The notes: generated by a model from the sequence alone, not told the origin. DNA of 64,000 nucleotides from an uncultured bacterium (GCA_902770045.1 CACXRO010000001.1:48056-112055); one strand, 5' to 3'. Counted from the stretch's first letter, positions 52,485 through 61,604 are shown. Numbers and translations: made by a program.

Positions 52485-52917
52485 CCGAGCCGCCGGCGGC
52501 CTCGATGGCGGCCTTGGCGGAGGCGGAGCAGGGCACGCCCTTCACCGAGAACTTCTTGGTGACCGAGCCCTTGCCGAGAATCTTGACCTTCGGGCGCTTG
52601 TTGTCCGAGAAGCCGGCCTTGGCGAGCGCGGCGACGGTGATCTCGGCGCCAGTCTCGAACTTCTTCTCGAGGTCGGAGAGGTTGACGGCGAGGGCCTTCG
52701 CGGCGAACGCGGCGTTGTTGAACCCGCGCTTCGGGAGGCGCCTGACGAGCGGCATCTGGCCGCCTTCGAAGACGAGCTTGTGCTTGTGGCCCTTGCGGCT
52801 CTGCTGGCCCTTCTGACCCTTGCCGGCGGTCTTGCCGAGACCCGAGCCGCAGCCGCGGCCGACGCGCTTCCTGCTCTTGCGGGCGCCGGGGGTGTTGGTG
52901 AGATTGCTGAGTTCCAT
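52477..52917 (-). CDS. rplO: 50S ribosomal protein L15
   Basis: 146 residues, normal length. The N-terminal '[20 protein letters not shown]' Gly/Arg-rich tail, the [17 protein letters not shown] block and the C-terminal [17 protein letters not shown] domain are diagnostic. It is the last ribosomal gene of the operon; secY does not follow. Confidence 0.97.
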   Translation of the reverse strand: MELSNLTNTPGARKSRKRVGRGCGSGLGKTAGKGQKGQQSRKGHKHKLVFEGGQMPLVRRLPKRGFNNAAFAAKALAVNLSDLEKKFETGAEITVAALAKAGFSDNKRPKVKILGKGSVTKKFSVKGVPCSASAKAAIEAAGGSVA

Positions 52918-52937
52918 CCTGTGTTCTCCTTTCGGCG

Positions 52938-53426
52938 TTACGCCCTGATCGCGGCGATCTCCTCCGCCGAGCGGAGCTTGGAGAGCGCGTTGAGCGTGGC
53001 CTTGACCACGTTGAGGCGGTTCTTGGAGCCGAGCGACTTGCCGACGGCGTCGCGGATGCCGGCCGCCTCGAGGACGGGGCGCATGCCGCCGCCGACGATG
53101 AGGCCGGTGCCGGCGGGCGCCGGCTTGAGGATGACGCGGCCGCCGTCGCAGACGCCTTCGACGTCGTGCGGGATGGACGAGCCCTTCATCACCACCTTGC
53201 GCATCGCCTTGCGGGCGGCCTCGCCGCCCTTGCGGATGGCGTCGGCGACCTCGTTGGCCTTGCCGAACCCGACGCCGACGCTGCCTTCCTTGTCGCCGAC
53301 GACGATGACGGCGGAGAAGCTCATGCGGCGGCCGCCCTTCACGGTCTTGGCGCAGCGGTTGATGAACACGGTGTGCTCGTCGAGCGCGTCTTCCTGCGTC
53401 TCGCGCTTGTCACGATTGAATGCCAT
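52938..53426 (-). CDS. rpsE: 30S ribosomal protein S5
   Basis: 162 residues with the double-stranded-RNA-binding N-domain ([19 protein letters not shown]) and the S5 C-domain ([20 protein letters not shown]). It follows rplR by 3 nt. rpmD (L30), usually between rpsE and rplO, is missing: only 20 nt separate the two genes. Confidence 0.97.
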   Translation of the reverse strand: MAFNRDKRETQEDALDEHTVFINRCAKTVKGGRRMSFSAVIVVGDKEGSVGVGFGKANEVADAIRKGGEAARKAMRKVVMKGSSIPHDVEGVCDGGRVILKPAPAGTGLIVGGGMRPVLEAAGIRDAVGKSLGSKNRLNVVKATLNALSKLRSAEEIAAIRA

Positions 53427-53429
53427 GGC

Positions 53430-53789
53430 TTACTTCTCCTCCTTCTTGGCCGAGATCGACACGCCGGCGGCGACGGCGGCCTCGACGATCGCCGCGACGC
53501 GGCCGGTGTACTTGTGGCCGCCGCGGTCGACGACCACCGACGAGATGCCGGCCGCCTTCGCCGCCTCCGCGGCGCGGGCACCGAGCTCCTTGGCGACGCC
53601 GAGGTTGGCCTTCGCGTCCTTGAGCGAGTTCGCCTGGGCGAGCGTGCGCCCGGCGTCGTCGTCGATGAACTGCACGTACATGTTCTTGTTGGTGACGCAG
53701 ATCGACATGCGCGGACGCGCCGCGGTGCCGATGACGCGCTGGCGGAGGCGGAGGTGCCTCTTCTGGCGCTGGACTTTGCGATTGAACAT
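53430..53789 (-). CDS. rplR: 50S ribosomal protein L18
   Basis: 119 residues. RPRMSICVTNKNMYVQFIDD and the C-terminal 'VVVDRGGHKYTGRVAAIVEA' block are the L18 signature. It binds 5S rRNA in the central protuberance. Confidence 0.97.
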   Translation of the reverse strand: MFNRKVQRQKRHLRLRQRVIGTAARPRMSICVTNKNMYVQFIDDDAGRTLAQANSLKDAKANLGVAKELGARAAEAAKAAGISSVVVDRGGHKYTGRVAAIVEAAVAAGVSISAKKEEK

Positions 53790-53813
53790 AAGTTGCTCTC
53801 CTTCGCGGCGCCG

Positions 53814-54359
53814 TTAGGCGACCTTCTTGCCCTGTTTGCGGCGGATGTGCTCGCCGACGTACTTGATGCCCTTGCCCTTGTAGGGCTCGGCCGGGTAGTA
53901 CGAGCGGATGCGGCGGATGCGCGCGGCGGCCTCGCCGACCATCTGCTTGTCGCAGCCCTTGATCGTCACCTGCAGCCCGTCGTTCTCGACCGTGACCGTG
54001 AGGCCGGCCGGAATCGCGAACACCTTGGGCGACGCAAAGCCGAGCGAAAGCGCCAGCTCCTGCCCCTTCAGAACCGCCTTGAAGCCGGTGCCCTCGATCG
54101 AGAGCTGCTTCTGGAAGCCCTGGGAGACGCCGACCGCCATGTTGTTGATCAGTGCGCGGGCGAGGCCGTGGAAGGCGCCGAGCGCCTTGTCGTCGGCGCA
54201 GGAGACGACGACCGAGCCGTCCTCCACCTTCGCGGTGATGCCCTCGTGCATCGTGTACGAAAGCTCGCCGAGCTTGCCCTTGACCGTCACCGTCTGGCCC
54301 GAGACCGTGGCGGTGACGCCATCGGCGAGCTTGACGGGTTCTTTACCGATTCGAGACAT
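53814..54359 (-). CDS. rplF: 50S ribosomal protein L6
   Basis: 181 residues, starting MSRIGKEPVKL as usual. Two L6 repeats are visible, and the C-terminal 'RRIRSYYPAEPYKGKGIKYV' is diagnostic. It lies between rpsH and rplR in standard order. Confidence 0.97.
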   Translation of the reverse strand: MSRIGKEPVKLADGVTATVSGQTVTVKGKLGELSYTMHEGITAKVEDGSVVVSCADDKALGAFHGLARALINNMAVGVSQGFQKQLSIEGTGFKAVLKGQELALSLGFASPKVFAIPAGLTVTVENDGLQVTIKGCDKQMVGEAAARIRRIRSYYPAEPYKGKGIKYVGEHIRRKQGKKVA

Positions 54360-54375
54360 GTTCTTGACTCCTCAA

Positions 54376-54768
54376 TTAGGCGACCGTGCAGATTACCTCG
54401 CCGCCGAGCTTCTCCTTCTTCGCCTCGACGCCGGACATGACGCCCTTCGAAGTGGAGAGGATCGTGAGACCCATGCCGTCGAGGACGGCGGGTATCTTGG
54501 CGGTGCTTACGTAGTGGCGCAGGCCCGGCTTGGACACGCGCTTGAGCTCCGTGATGGCGGGCTTCGCCTTCGCGGTGTACTTGAGCGTGATCACGAGCTT
54601 GCGGGGAAACTCGGTGGTCATGGCGAAGTCGGCGATGTAGCCGGCGTCCTTCATCACGCGGGCGATCTCGCCCTTGAGCCTGCTCGCGGGGACCTCGACG
54701 GAGTAGAGGCGGGCCTTCAGTCCGTTGCGGATCGTCGTGAGCATGTCGGAAATGGGATCCATAGTCAT
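54376..54768 (-). CDS. rpsH: 30S ribosomal protein S8
   Basis: 130 residues. DPISDMLTTIRNGLKA at the start and 'ILSTSKGVMSGVEAKKEKLG' followed by GEVICTVA at the end are typical S8. GGAAAGGAAC precedes the first ATG; a second ATG two codons later is possible. Confidence 0.97.
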   Translation of the reverse strand: MTMDPISDMLTTIRNGLKARLYSVEVPASRLKGEIARVMKDAGYIADFAMTTEFPRKLVITLKYTAKAKPAITELKRVSKPGLRHYVSTAKIPAVLDGMGLTILSTSKGVMSGVEAKKEKLGGEVICTVA

Positions 54769-54790
54769 AGCGTCGGTTCCTTTCCTTGGT

Positions 54791-54976
54791 TTACCACGAG
54801 GCCTTGGTCACGCCGGGGATGAGGCCGGCGACGGCGAGTTCGCGGAAGCAGAGGCGGCAGACGCCGAACTTGCGCAGGTACGCGTGGCGGCGGCCGCAGC
54901 GCTGGCAGCGGTTGTAGGCGCGGACCTTGAACTTGGGCGCGCGCTTCTGCTTTTCGATGAGACACTGTTTTGCCAT
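54791..54976 (-). CDS. rpsN: 30S ribosomal protein S14, zinc-binding type
   Basis: 61 residues. This is the short (type Z) S14 with two Cys pairs, C24-x2-C27 and C40-x2-C43, in [20 protein letters not shown]. It ends [12 protein letters not shown] as usual. Confidence 0.97.
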   Translation of the reverse strand: MAKQCLIEKQKRAPKFKVRAYNRCQRCGRRHAYLRKFGVCRLCFRELAVAGLIPGVTKASW

Positions 54977-54979
54977 GGC

Positions 54980-55513
54980 TTAGTTCCTTCCTGCGAACGG
55001 CATGCCCATGGAGACGAGAAGCTCCTTGCAGGCCTTGTTGTCGGTCGAGCTGGTCACGAACGTGATGTCCATGCCGGAGTGGGCCGAGGACTCCACCAGC
55101 TCGGGGAAGATCGTGTGCTCCTTCACGCCGAGGGTGTAGTTGCCGGCGCCGTCGAAGCCGCGGTTGGGAACGCCGCGGAAGTCGCGGATCCTCGGCAGCG
55201 CGGCGGAGATCAGCCGGTCGGCGAACTCCCACATGCGCTCGCCGCGCAGCGTGACCTTCGCGCCGATGACCATGCCCTCGCGCAGCTTGAAGTTCGAGAT
55301 CGACTTCTTCGCGCGGCAGAGCATCGGGCGCTGGCCGGTGATGGCCGCCAGGTCGTCCACCAGGGTCTTCTGCTCGTCCTTGGTGACGATGCCGAAGCCC
55401 ATGTTGATGACGATCTTCTGGAGGCGCGGAACGAGCATCCGGTTGGTCGTGCCCAGCTTCTTCTCGAGCTCGGGCACGATGCGGCTCGCGTATTCGTCCT
55501 TGAGTCTTGCCAT
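54980..55513 (-). CDS. rplE: 50S ribosomal protein L5
   Basis: 177 residues. KIVINMGFGIVTKDEQKTLV, 'TGQRPMLCRAKKSISNFKLR' and the C-terminal SGMDITFVTSSTDNKACKEL are the L5 landmarks. GGAACAGGA lies upstream of the ATG at 55513. Confidence 0.97.
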   Translation of the reverse strand: MARLKDEYASRIVPELEKKLGTTNRMLVPRLQKIVINMGFGIVTKDEQKTLVDDLAAITGQRPMLCRAKKSISNFKLREGMVIGAKVTLRGERMWEFADRLISAALPRIRDFRGVPNRGFDGAGNYTLGVKEHTIFPELVESSAHSGMDITFVTSSTDNKACKELLVSMGMPFAGRN

Positions 55514-55530
55514 GATGTCCTGTTCCTTCC

Positions 55531-55842
55531 TTAGAGGGCCTTGCCGCTCTTGATGGAGACGCGGGCCTTCTTGCCCTCCTTCTCCCCGGTCTTGACCCGC
55601 GTGCCGCACTTCTTCTCGGCGTCGTAGGGCATGAGCTTGCAGAGGCGGATCGGCAGCTCGACGTCGATGATGCCGCCCGGGGTCTTCTCCGTCCGGCGCA
55701 TCGCCTTCTTGTGCACGTTGATGCCGCCGACGACGGCGACGCCCTTCTTGGGGTCGACCCTGACGACCGTGCCCGTCTTGCCGGCGTCGTTGCCGCTGAC
55801 GACGATCACGGTGTCGTTCTTCCTGATTCTTGCGATAGCCAT
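55531..55842 (-). CDS. rplX: 50S ribosomal protein L24
   Basis: 103 residues with a KOW motif at the start (RKNDTVIVVSGNDAGKTGTV) and the GGINVHKKAMRRTEKTPGGI block, as in all L24 proteins. An assembly initiator of the large subunit. Confidence 0.96.
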   Translation of the reverse strand: MAIARIRKNDTVIVVSGNDAGKTGTVVRVDPKKGVAVVGGINVHKKAMRRTEKTPGGIIDVELPIRLCKLMPYDAEKKCGTRVKTGEKEGKKARVSIKSGKAL

Positions 55843-55859
55843 TTGACTGCTCCTTTTCG

Positions 55860-56225
55860 TCAGACCACTTCCGGGGCCATCGAGAGGATCTTCATGTAGT
55901 TCTTTTCGCGGAGCTCGCGCGCCACCGGCCCGAAGACGCGGGTGCCGATGGGGTTGAGCTTCGAGTCGACGAGGACGCAGGCGTTCTGGTCGAAGTGGAC
56001 CGTCGAGCCGTCCGCGCGGCGGATGGGGTTGCCGGTGCGGATGATGACGGCGGTGGCGACCGACCCCTTCTTGATGGAAGAGGTGGGCGACGCCTCCTTG
56101 ATCGCGACGCGGATGACGTCGCCGAGGTGCGCGTACTCCTTGCGCTGCTTGAGGATGCGGAAGCACATCGCGCGCTTGGCGCCCGTGTTGTCCGCAACCA
56201 CTAGGTTGGAGAGTTCCTGAAGCAT
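55860..56225 (-). CDS. rplN: 50S ribosomal protein L14
   Basis: 121 residues. VADNTGAKRAMCFRILKQ, 'RRADGSTVHFDQNACVLVDS' and PIGTRVFGPVARELRE are the standard L14 sequence blocks. Confidence 0.97.
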   Translation of the reverse strand: MLQELSNLVVADNTGAKRAMCFRILKQRKEYAHLGDVIRVAIKEASPTSSIKKGSVATAVIIRTGNPIRRADGSTVHFDQNACVLVDSKLNPIGTRVFGPVARELREKNYMKILSMAPEVV

Positions 56226-56238
56226 GGCGTTTGCTCCT

Positions 56239-56490
56239 TTACTTCACGATCCGCCAGCGCTTGGTGGCCGAAAGCGGACGGGTTTCCATGATGGCGACGA
56301 CGTCGCCGACCTTGGCGGTGTCGGCCTCGTCGTGCACGTGGTAGTTCTTCGTGCGCGTGACGATCTTGCCGTACACGGGATGGCGCTCACGGTACGAGAC
56401 CGCGACCTTGACGGTCTTGGCGCCGGACTTGGAGACGACGACGCCCTTCCTGAGCTTGCGGGCGCCGCGGGTGTTGTTTTCCGTGCTCAT
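56239..56490 (-). CDS. rpsQ: 30S ribosomal protein S17
   Basis: 83 residues with the OB-fold core KGVVVSKSGAKTVKVAVSY, 'HPVYGKIVTRTKNYHVHDE' and GDVVAIMETRPLSATKRWR. The ATG shares its A with the rplP stop (TGATG). rpmC (L29), which normally lies between these two genes, is absent. Confidence 0.97.
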   Translation of the reverse strand: MSTENNTRGARKLRKGVVVSKSGAKTVKVAVSYRERHPVYGKIVTRTKNYHVHDEADTAKVGDVVAIMETRPLSATKRWRIVK

Positions 56491-56912
56491 CAGATCTTTA
56501 CTCCTGCGCGGGTTATGAACTTGGTGTGGATGCCGATCTTGGTGGCGGCGAGGCGGAGGCACTCCTTGGCGACCTCCTCGCTGACGCCGCCGACCTCGAA
56601 GAGCACCTTGCCGGGGAGGATCACGGCAGCCCAGAACTCCGGGTTGCCCTTGCCCCCGCCCATACGCACTTCGATCGGCTTGCGGGTGACCGGCTTGTCG
56701 GGGAACACGCGGATCCAGAGCTTGCCCTTGCGCTTCATCTCGCGGTTGATCGCCACGCGGCACGCCTCGATCTGGGTGGCCGTGAGCAGGCCGCGGGTGA
56801 GCGCCTTGAGGCCGAACTCGCCGTACGCGAGCTCAGTCCCCGAAGTGGCGTAGCCGGAGCGGTTGCCCTTGGAAACCTTGCGGTACTTTACTCTCTTGGG
56901 CATCAGCGGCAT
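56490..56912 (-). CDS. rplP: 50S ribosomal protein L16
   Basis: 140 residues. [20 protein letters not shown], '[20 protein letters not shown]' and '[20 protein letters not shown]' are typical. Two extra residues precede the usual start because the first of two ATGs has the ribosome-binding site (GGAG). Confidence 0.97.
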   Translation of the reverse strand: MPLMPKRVKYRKVSKGNRSGYATSGTELAYGEFGLKALTRGLLTATQIEACRVAINREMKRKGKLWIRVFPDKPVTRKPIEVRMGGGKGNPEFWAAVILPGKVLFEVGGVSEEVAKECLRLAATKIGIHTKFITRAGVKI

Positions 56913-56915
56913 GGC

Positions 56916-57611
56916 TTAGCTCCTCTCCTTGCGGTCCCCGCGCTCGCGGCGGCCTTCGCGGCGCTCGCCGCGCGGCGCCCGCGCCTGGAAACCTTCCTTC
57001 TTGCAGATCCACACCTTGATGCCGATCTTGCCGGCGGTGGTGTTGGCCTCAGCGAACCCGTAGTCGATGTTCGCCCTCAGGGTGTGCAGCGGCACCTTGC
57101 CCTCGCGCGACCACTCGACGCGCGCGATCTCCGCGCCGTTGATGCGGCCGCCGGCGTGGATCTTGATGCCGTCGACGCCCATGTCCATCGCCACCTTCTG
57201 CGCGCGCTTCATCGCGCGCTTGAGCATGATGCGGCGCTCGAGCTGCTGGGCGATCGACTCGGCCACGAGCTGCGCGTCGGCGTCGGCGCCGGCCACCTCC
57301 TTGACCTCGATGTAGACCTCCTTCTTGGTCAGCTTCTCGAGCTCCTTGCGGATCGCCTCGACGTCGCCGCCGTTGCGCCCGAGGATCACGCCGGGGCGCG
57401 CGCTGAAGAGCGTGACCCTGGCGCGGCTGGCGTAGCGCTCGATGAGGATCTTGGAGACTCCCGCCTCGGCAAGCCTCTTCTTGCAGACCTCGCGGATCTT
57501 CTGGTCCTCGACCAGCAGCGCCCCGAACGTCTTCTTGGGCGCGAACCAGCGGCTGCCCCAGGCGTGGTTGACGCCGACGCGGAACCCGACCGGATTGACT
57601 TTCTGTCCCAT
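56916..57611 (-). CDS. rpsC: 30S ribosomal protein S3
   Basis: 231 residues. [14 protein letters not shown] starts the protein. A type-2 KH domain ([20 protein letters not shown]) and the S3 C-domain ('[20 protein letters not shown]', [20 protein letters not shown]) follow. It ends in an Arg/Glu-rich tail of about 20 residues. Confidence 0.97.
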   Translation of the reverse strand: MGQKVNPVGFRVGVNHAWGSRWFAPKKTFGALLVEDQKIREVCKKRLAEAGVSKILIERYASRARVTLFSARPGVILGRNGGDVEAIRKELEKLTKKEVYIEVKEVAGADADAQLVAESIAQQLERRIMLKRAMKRAQKVAMDMGVDGIKIHAGGRINGAEIARVEWSREGKVPLHTLRANIDYGFAEANTTAGKIGIKVWICKKEGFQARAPRGERREGRRERGDRKERS

Positions 57612-58105
57612 TACTTAGACTCCTTCCCCTTCTTCGCGTCCACGAGAACCACCCGGCAGTGGCACAGGCGCCGCGCGATCGGATGGGCCGAGCCGCGGGC
57701 CGTGGGCCAGTAGCGGCGCATCCTCACCGACTCCTCGAGCACGCAGAGGCGCACCTTCAGCGCGCCCGCGTCGGCGACGCCGTCGTTGTTCGACGCGTTC
57801 GCCATCGCGCTCAGGATCGTCTTCTTGATGATCTGCGCCGCCTTCTTGGGCGAGAACTCCACTATCTTCAGCGCCTCCGAGGCCTTCAGCCCCTGGCACG
57901 CCGCCGCCAGCGGGCGGCCCTTGAACGCCGACATCCGCGAGTTGCGCGTCACGGCGACGTACGCCTGCTCGAGGCCGAGGACCTTGACCTTCGACCCCTG
58001 CGGGAACTTCGCCTCGAGCTTGGCGCCCGCCTCCTGCTCGGAGCCGGCCGAGATGCACCCCTCGGCCGCGGCGCCGTTCTTGCTGATTCTATAAAGGAAC
58101 GTCAT
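57611..58105 (-). CDS. rplV: 50S ribosomal protein L22 with N-terminal extension
   Basis: 164 residues, about 50 more than usual. Residues 53-164 are L22: '[20 protein letters not shown]', [20 protein letters not shown] and a C-terminal [20 protein letters not shown]. Residues 1-52 ([20 protein letters not shown], then [20 protein letters not shown]) are extra and resemble the short N-terminal motif of GspF/PilC-type proteins (F.Y.....G....G.i.A.s..eA...L). The extension is in frame and the start overlaps nothing upstream, so it is probably translated. Confidence 0.93.
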   Translation of the reverse strand: MTFLYRISKNGAAAEGCISAGSEQEAGAKLEAKFPQGSKVKVLGLEQAYVAVTRNSRMSAFKGRPLAAACQGLKASEALKIVEFSPKKAAQIIKKTILSAMANASNNDGVADAGALKVRLCVLEESVRMRRYWPTARGSAHPIARRLCHCRVVLVDAKKGKESK

Positions 58106-58117
58106 AGCTCACTTCCC

Positions 58118-58396
58118 TTACTTTTCGGCCTTGGCCGCCGAGTTGCCGTGCGCCTTGAACGTGCGCGTGGGGGCGAACTCGCCGAGCCGGTGCCCGACCA
58201 TGTTTTCCGTGATGAAGACCGGCATGTGCTGGCGGCCGTTGTGGATCGCGAACGTGAGACCCACGAAGTCCGGGAGCACCATCGAACGGCGGCTCCAGGT
58301 CTTGATCGGCTGCTTCTTGCCGCTCGCCTGCATCTTCTCGACCTTGCGGAGGAGGCTCTCCTCGACATAAGGTCCCTTCTTGAGAGAACGACTCAT
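58118..58396 (-). CDS. rpsS: 30S ribosomal protein S19
   Basis: 92 residues. [18 protein letters not shown], '[20 protein letters not shown]' and [20 protein letters not shown] are the full S19 pattern. Confidence 0.97.
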   Translation of the reverse strand: MSRSLKKGPYVEESLLRKVEKMQASGKKQPIKTWSRRSMVLPDFVGLTFAIHNGRQHMPVFITENMVGHRLGEFAPTRTFKAHGNSAAKAEK

Positions 58397-58399
58397 GGA

Positions 58400-59224
58400 C
58401 TACTTCCTCCTCTTGACGATGACCTTGTCGGACGCCTTCCTCTTCGCGCGGGTCTTGCCGCCCTTCGCGAGCTGGCCCCACGGCGAACGCGGGTGGCTGC
58501 CGCCGGACGTGCGGCCCTCGCCGCCGCCCATCGGGTGGTCGACCGGGTTCATCGCGACGCCGCGCACCGTCGGGCGGATGCCGAGGTAGCGCTTGCGGCC
58601 GGCCTTGCCGAGCTTGATCGAGCCCCAGTCCTTGTTGCCGACCGAGCCGACGCAGGCGCGGCAGCGGCCGTCGAAGATCCTCACCTCTCCGGAGGGCATC
58701 TTGAGCGTCACCCTGCCGCCGTCGCGCGCCATCACCTGGCAGGCGTTGCCGGCGGAGCGGGCGACCTTGGCGCCCTGGCCCGGGACGAGCTCGATCGCGT
58801 GGACCGTCAGGCCCAGCGGGATCTGCGAGAGCGGCAGGCAGTTGCCGACCGTCGCCTCGGCCTTCGCGCCGTTCATGACCTTCATGCCCTGCTTGAGCCC
58901 CTCGGGCGCGAGGATGTAGCTCTTCTCGCCGTCGGCGTACTCGATGAGCGCCAGGTAGGCGCTGCGGGTGGGGTCGTAGGCGATGTCCTTCACCGTCGCC
59001 TCAACGCCCTCCTTCCGGCGCTTGAAGTCGACGATGCGCATGCGCTGCTTGGCGCCGCCGCCGCGGTGGCGGACGGTGATGCGGCCCTGGTTGTTGCGGC
59101 CGGCGGTCTTGCGGACCGCCTTGGTCAGGCGCTTCACCGGGCTCTTCTCGGTGATCTCCTCGAACGTCGCGGACTCGCGGAACCGCATGCCGCACGAGCG
59201 GGCTTTGTACTTTTTCAGTGCCAT
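58400..59224 (-). CDS. rplB: 50S ribosomal protein L2
   Basis: 274 residues, normal length. RNNQGRITVRHRGGGAKQRM, 'GNCLPLSQIPLGLTVHAIEL' and the catalytic-centre neighbourhood VRGVAMNPVDHPMGGGEG (with the conserved His) are present. Confidence 0.98.
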   Translation of the reverse strand: MALKKYKARSCGMRFRESATFEEITEKSPVKRLTKAVRKTAGRNNQGRITVRHRGGGAKQRMRIVDFKRRKEGVEATVKDIAYDPTRSAYLALIEYADGEKSYILAPEGLKQGMKVMNGAKAEATVGNCLPLSQIPLGLTVHAIELVPGQGAKVARSAGNACQVMARDGGRVTLKMPSGEVRIFDGRCRACVGSVGNKDWGSIKLGKAGRKRYLGIRPTVRGVAMNPVDHPMGGGEGRTSGGSHPRSPWGQLAKGGKTRAKRKASDKVIVKRRK

Positions 59225-59239
59225 ATTCTCCGGTCTCCC

Positions 59240-59542
59240 TTACGCGAGCTCGATGCGCTCGCCGGCCCTGACGGTGACGATCGCCTTCTTCCAGGTCGGC
59301 TCCGCGACCGCGCGGCGGGTGCCGCGCACATACCTCATGCCGCCCTTCATGTTGGCGGTGCGCACCTTGAGCACGTGAACGCCGAAGGCCTTCTCGGCCA
59401 TCTCGGCGATCATCGGCTTGCGGGCGTCGCGCGCGACCTCGAGCGGGTAGCGGTTCTCAGCCGAGATCCGCGAGCCCTTCTCGGTGATCAGCACGTCGAG
59501 AATGACGCCGTTCGTCTTTTCCTTAAGCTCCTGCTTCGTCAT
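59240..59542 (-). CDS. rplW: 50S ribosomal protein L23
   Basis: 100 residues. ILDVLITEKGSRISAENRYP and the C-terminal GGMRYVRGTRRAVAEPTWKK followed by AIVTVRAGE match L23, which lies at the exit tunnel and binds SRP and trigger factor. Confidence 0.95.
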   Translation of the reverse strand: MTKQELKEKTNGVILDVLITEKGSRISAENRYPLEVARDARKPMIAEMAEKAFGVHVLKVRTANMKGGMRYVRGTRRAVAEPTWKKAIVTVRAGERIELA

Positions 59543-59555
59543 GACTCTTCCCTCC

Positions 59556-60149
59556 TTACCTGGCGATGCGGGCCATGAGCGCGTCGAACGCCGCCTTGTC
59601 GCAGACGAGCTTGCGGTTCGCGAGGACCGCGTAGACGTCGAGCGCCTGCGCCGTCGAGTAGTCGATCCGCGGCAGGTTGGACATCGCCAGCACCACCGTG
59701 TCGTCCACGTCCTTCTGCACGATCACCGCCGTGCGGTCCACGCCGAGCGTCTTCAGGAACGCGGCCATCAGCTTCGTCTTCGGAGCCTCGAGCTTGAACT
59801 CGTCGACCACGATCACGTCGCCGGCCTTCAGCTTGTCGGAGAAGGCGCGCGCAAAGGCGAGCTTCATCACCTTCTTGTTCACCTTCTGCTCGTAGGAGCG
59901 CGGGTGGGGGCCGTGCGCCACGCCGCCGCCGCGCCACACCGGGCTCTGGCGGAAGCCGGCGCGGGCGTTGCCCGTGCCCTTCTGCTTCCACGGCTTCTTG
60001 TTGGAGCCGGCCACCTCGCCCTTGGACTTGGTGGACGCCGTGCCGGCGCGCATCGCGTTGCGGATCGCGGTAACCGCGTCCTTCACCGCCTGCGCGCCCT
60101 TGTCGAGCGTCAGCTGCGACTCGTCGTAAGCGACTTCAATCTTCTGCAT
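59556..60149 (-). CDS. rplD: 50S ribosomal protein L4
   Basis: 197 residues. NKKPWKQKGTGNARAGFRQS and PVWRGGGVAHGPHPRSYEQK form the tunnel loop; 'LPRIDYSTAQALDVYAVLAN' is the C-terminal block. L4 is the usual autoregulator of S10 operons in some bacteria; no E. coli-like leader is evident here. Confidence 0.97.
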   Translation of the reverse strand: MQKIEVAYDESQLTLDKGAQAVKDAVTAIRNAMRAGTASTKSKGEVAGSNKKPWKQKGTGNARAGFRQSPVWRGGGVAHGPHPRSYEQKVNKKVMKLAFARAFSDKLKAGDVIVVDEFKLEAPKTKLMAAFLKTLGVDRTAVIVQKDVDDTVVLAMSNLPRIDYSTAQALDVYAVLANRKLVCDKAAFDALMARIAR

Positions 60150-60152
60150 GGC

Positions 60153-60815
60153 TTACTTCCCCCCTTTCGCGGCCTTGGCCGCGACCACGTTGTTCTTGAG
60201 GGACTTGCGCACGAACACGATGCCGTTCCGGGCGCCGGGGATCGACCCCTTCACGAGCAGCGCGTTGTCCTCGGGGCGGATCGCCACGACCTCGAGGTTC
60301 ATGGCCTTGCGGCTCACGTCGCCCATGTCGCCGGGCATCTTCTTGCCCTTTTCGATCCAGCCGGGCAGGTCGCGCGCCGCGAGGCCGCCCGTCCTGCGCT
60401 TCGAATGGCCGCCGTGGGTCATGTTGCCGCCGGCGAAGCCCCACTTCTTGAGGACGCCCGCGAAGCCCTTGCCCTTGGTCATGCCCGTCACGTCCACGTA
60501 CTTGACGCCCTCGAAGTTGGCCACCGTCACCGCCTGGCCGACCTCCACGGTCTCGCCCTCGTCGAGCGCGAACTCCTTGAGCACCTTGAGCGCCCCGACG
60601 CCGGCCTTCTCGAAGCGCGTGCGCTCCGCCTTCGCCAGGCGCTGCGGCTTCTGCGGGCCGAAACCGACCTGCGCCGCCGAATAGCCGTCCTTCTCCAGCG
60701 TCTTGAGCTGGACCACCGGGCAGGGCCCGACCTCGATCACCGTGACGCAGGTCCTGACGCCGTCGGCGTCGAACACCTGGGTCATCCCGACCTTCTTTCC
60801 AATCAATCCTTCCAT
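60153..60815 (-). CDS. rplC: 50S ribosomal protein L3
   Basis: 220 residues. IGKKVGMTQVFDADGVRTCV, 'VTGMTKGKGFAGVLKKWGFA' and GDMGDVSRKAMNLEVVAIRP are typical L3 blocks. It follows rpsJ in the standard order. Confidence 0.97.
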   Translation of the reverse strand: MEGLIGKKVGMTQVFDADGVRTCVTVIEVGPCPVVQLKTLEKDGYSAAQVGFGPQKPQRLAKAERTRFEKAGVGALKVLKEFALDEGETVEVGQAVTVANFEGVKYVDVTGMTKGKGFAGVLKKWGFAGGNMTHGGHSKRRTGGLAARDLPGWIEKGKKMPGDMGDVSRKAMNLEVVAIRPEDNALLVKGSIPGARNGIVFVRKSLKNNVVAAKAAKGGK

Positions 60816-60825
60816 CGCGACCCCC

Positions 60826-61134
60826 TCAGACCTTGATGGTGATGTCGACGCCGGCCGGAAGATTGAGCTTCTTCAGCTCGTCGATCGTCTGCGCCGTCGG
60901 GTTGACGATGTCGAGAAGCCGCTTGTGCGTCCTCATCTCGAACTGGTCCATCGACTTCTTGTCGACGTTGGGCGAGCGGTTCACCGTGAAGCGCTCCACC
61001 CGCGTCGGCAGCGGGATCGGACCCACCACCTGCGCACCCGTGCTCCGGGCCGTGTCGATGATGCCACCGACGGCCTGGTCCAGCACACGATGGTCGTATG
61101 CCTGGAGCCGGATGCGTACTCTCTGCTGCTGCAT
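60826..61134 (-). CDS. rpsJ: 30S ribosomal protein S10
   Basis: 102 residues. [20 protein letters not shown], '[20 protein letters not shown]' and the C-terminal '[20 protein letters not shown]' are diagnostic. It is the first gene of the operon, with AAAGGC upstream and a leader of about 255 nt. Confidence 0.97.
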   Translation of the reverse strand: MQQQRVRIRLQAYDHRVLDQAVGGIIDTARSTGAQVVGPIPLPTRVERFTVNRSPNVDKKSMDQFEMRTHKRLLDIVNPTAQTIDELKKLNLPAGVDITIKV

Positions 61135-61397
61135 GTCTTTGCCTTTCTTCGTTTTCGTTTCCTGGAGTCCGACGGCTGCGATCTCCGCGTGCGCCCCGCC
61201 GCCTTCCGGCGGACTCTTGGCGTTGGCGCGAGAAGCCCTTTGCGGCGCTTCGTTCGCAGCTGGGTCTCGCCCCAGCCATCCCCCCAAAACAAGGCCCGCG
61301 GCCGACATCACGACCGCGAGCGAACTGCTTGGCGGTCACGACGCGACGGGATTTACCTGCCCGTATCGCGACCCTTCTCATGGGAGAATTGGCGCGT
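61135..61397 (-). other. 5' leader of the S10 operon
   Basis: About 255 nt lie between the promoter and the rpsJ ATG. They contain several GC-rich hairpin candidates, including GCCGCGGGCC and GTCCGCCGGAAGGCGGCGG. An open frame in another phase (ATG at 61381) runs into rpsJ and is not convincing. The leader is a natural place for autogenous control. Confidence 0.5.
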
Positions 61398-61409
61398 AGT
61401 ATACCAAAA
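61398..61409 (-). promoter_or_regulatory. Extended -10 promoter of the S10 operon (TTTTGGTATACT)
   Basis: The minus strand reads GTTTTTGGTATACTACGCGCC, the common motif with TATACT instead of TATAAT. Confidence 0.75.
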
Positions 61410-61480
61410 ACCCCCGCAACTTGACAAGGGGGTATTTTGCAAAACGACCGTCCGCGCCAATTTGCCCCCTTGCGGCGAAA

Positions 61481-61491
61481 TTTGGTATAAT
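61481..61491 (+). promoter_or_regulatory. Extended -10 promoter (TTTGGTATAAT)
   Basis: It points away from the S10 operon towards the AAA+ gene. CTGGAG and an ATG follow at 61514-61531, and the long reading frame starts at 61605. Confidence 0.82.
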
Positions 61492-61604
61492 CCGCGAATA
61501 TCCAACTGCCAAACTGGAGACCCCTAGCATGGAAAACCGCAATCTCGCGCCGATCGGACTCGGCTGCCTCGTCCGCCGACCAGGGGGCGAGTTTCCTCTT
61601 CTAC

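Noticed and set aside
61135..61381. Upstream open frame in the S10 leader
   Set aside because: The frame starting at ATG 61381 lacks a ribosome-binding site, is Arg-rich and overlaps rpsJ and rplC in another phase; treated as non-coding leader.
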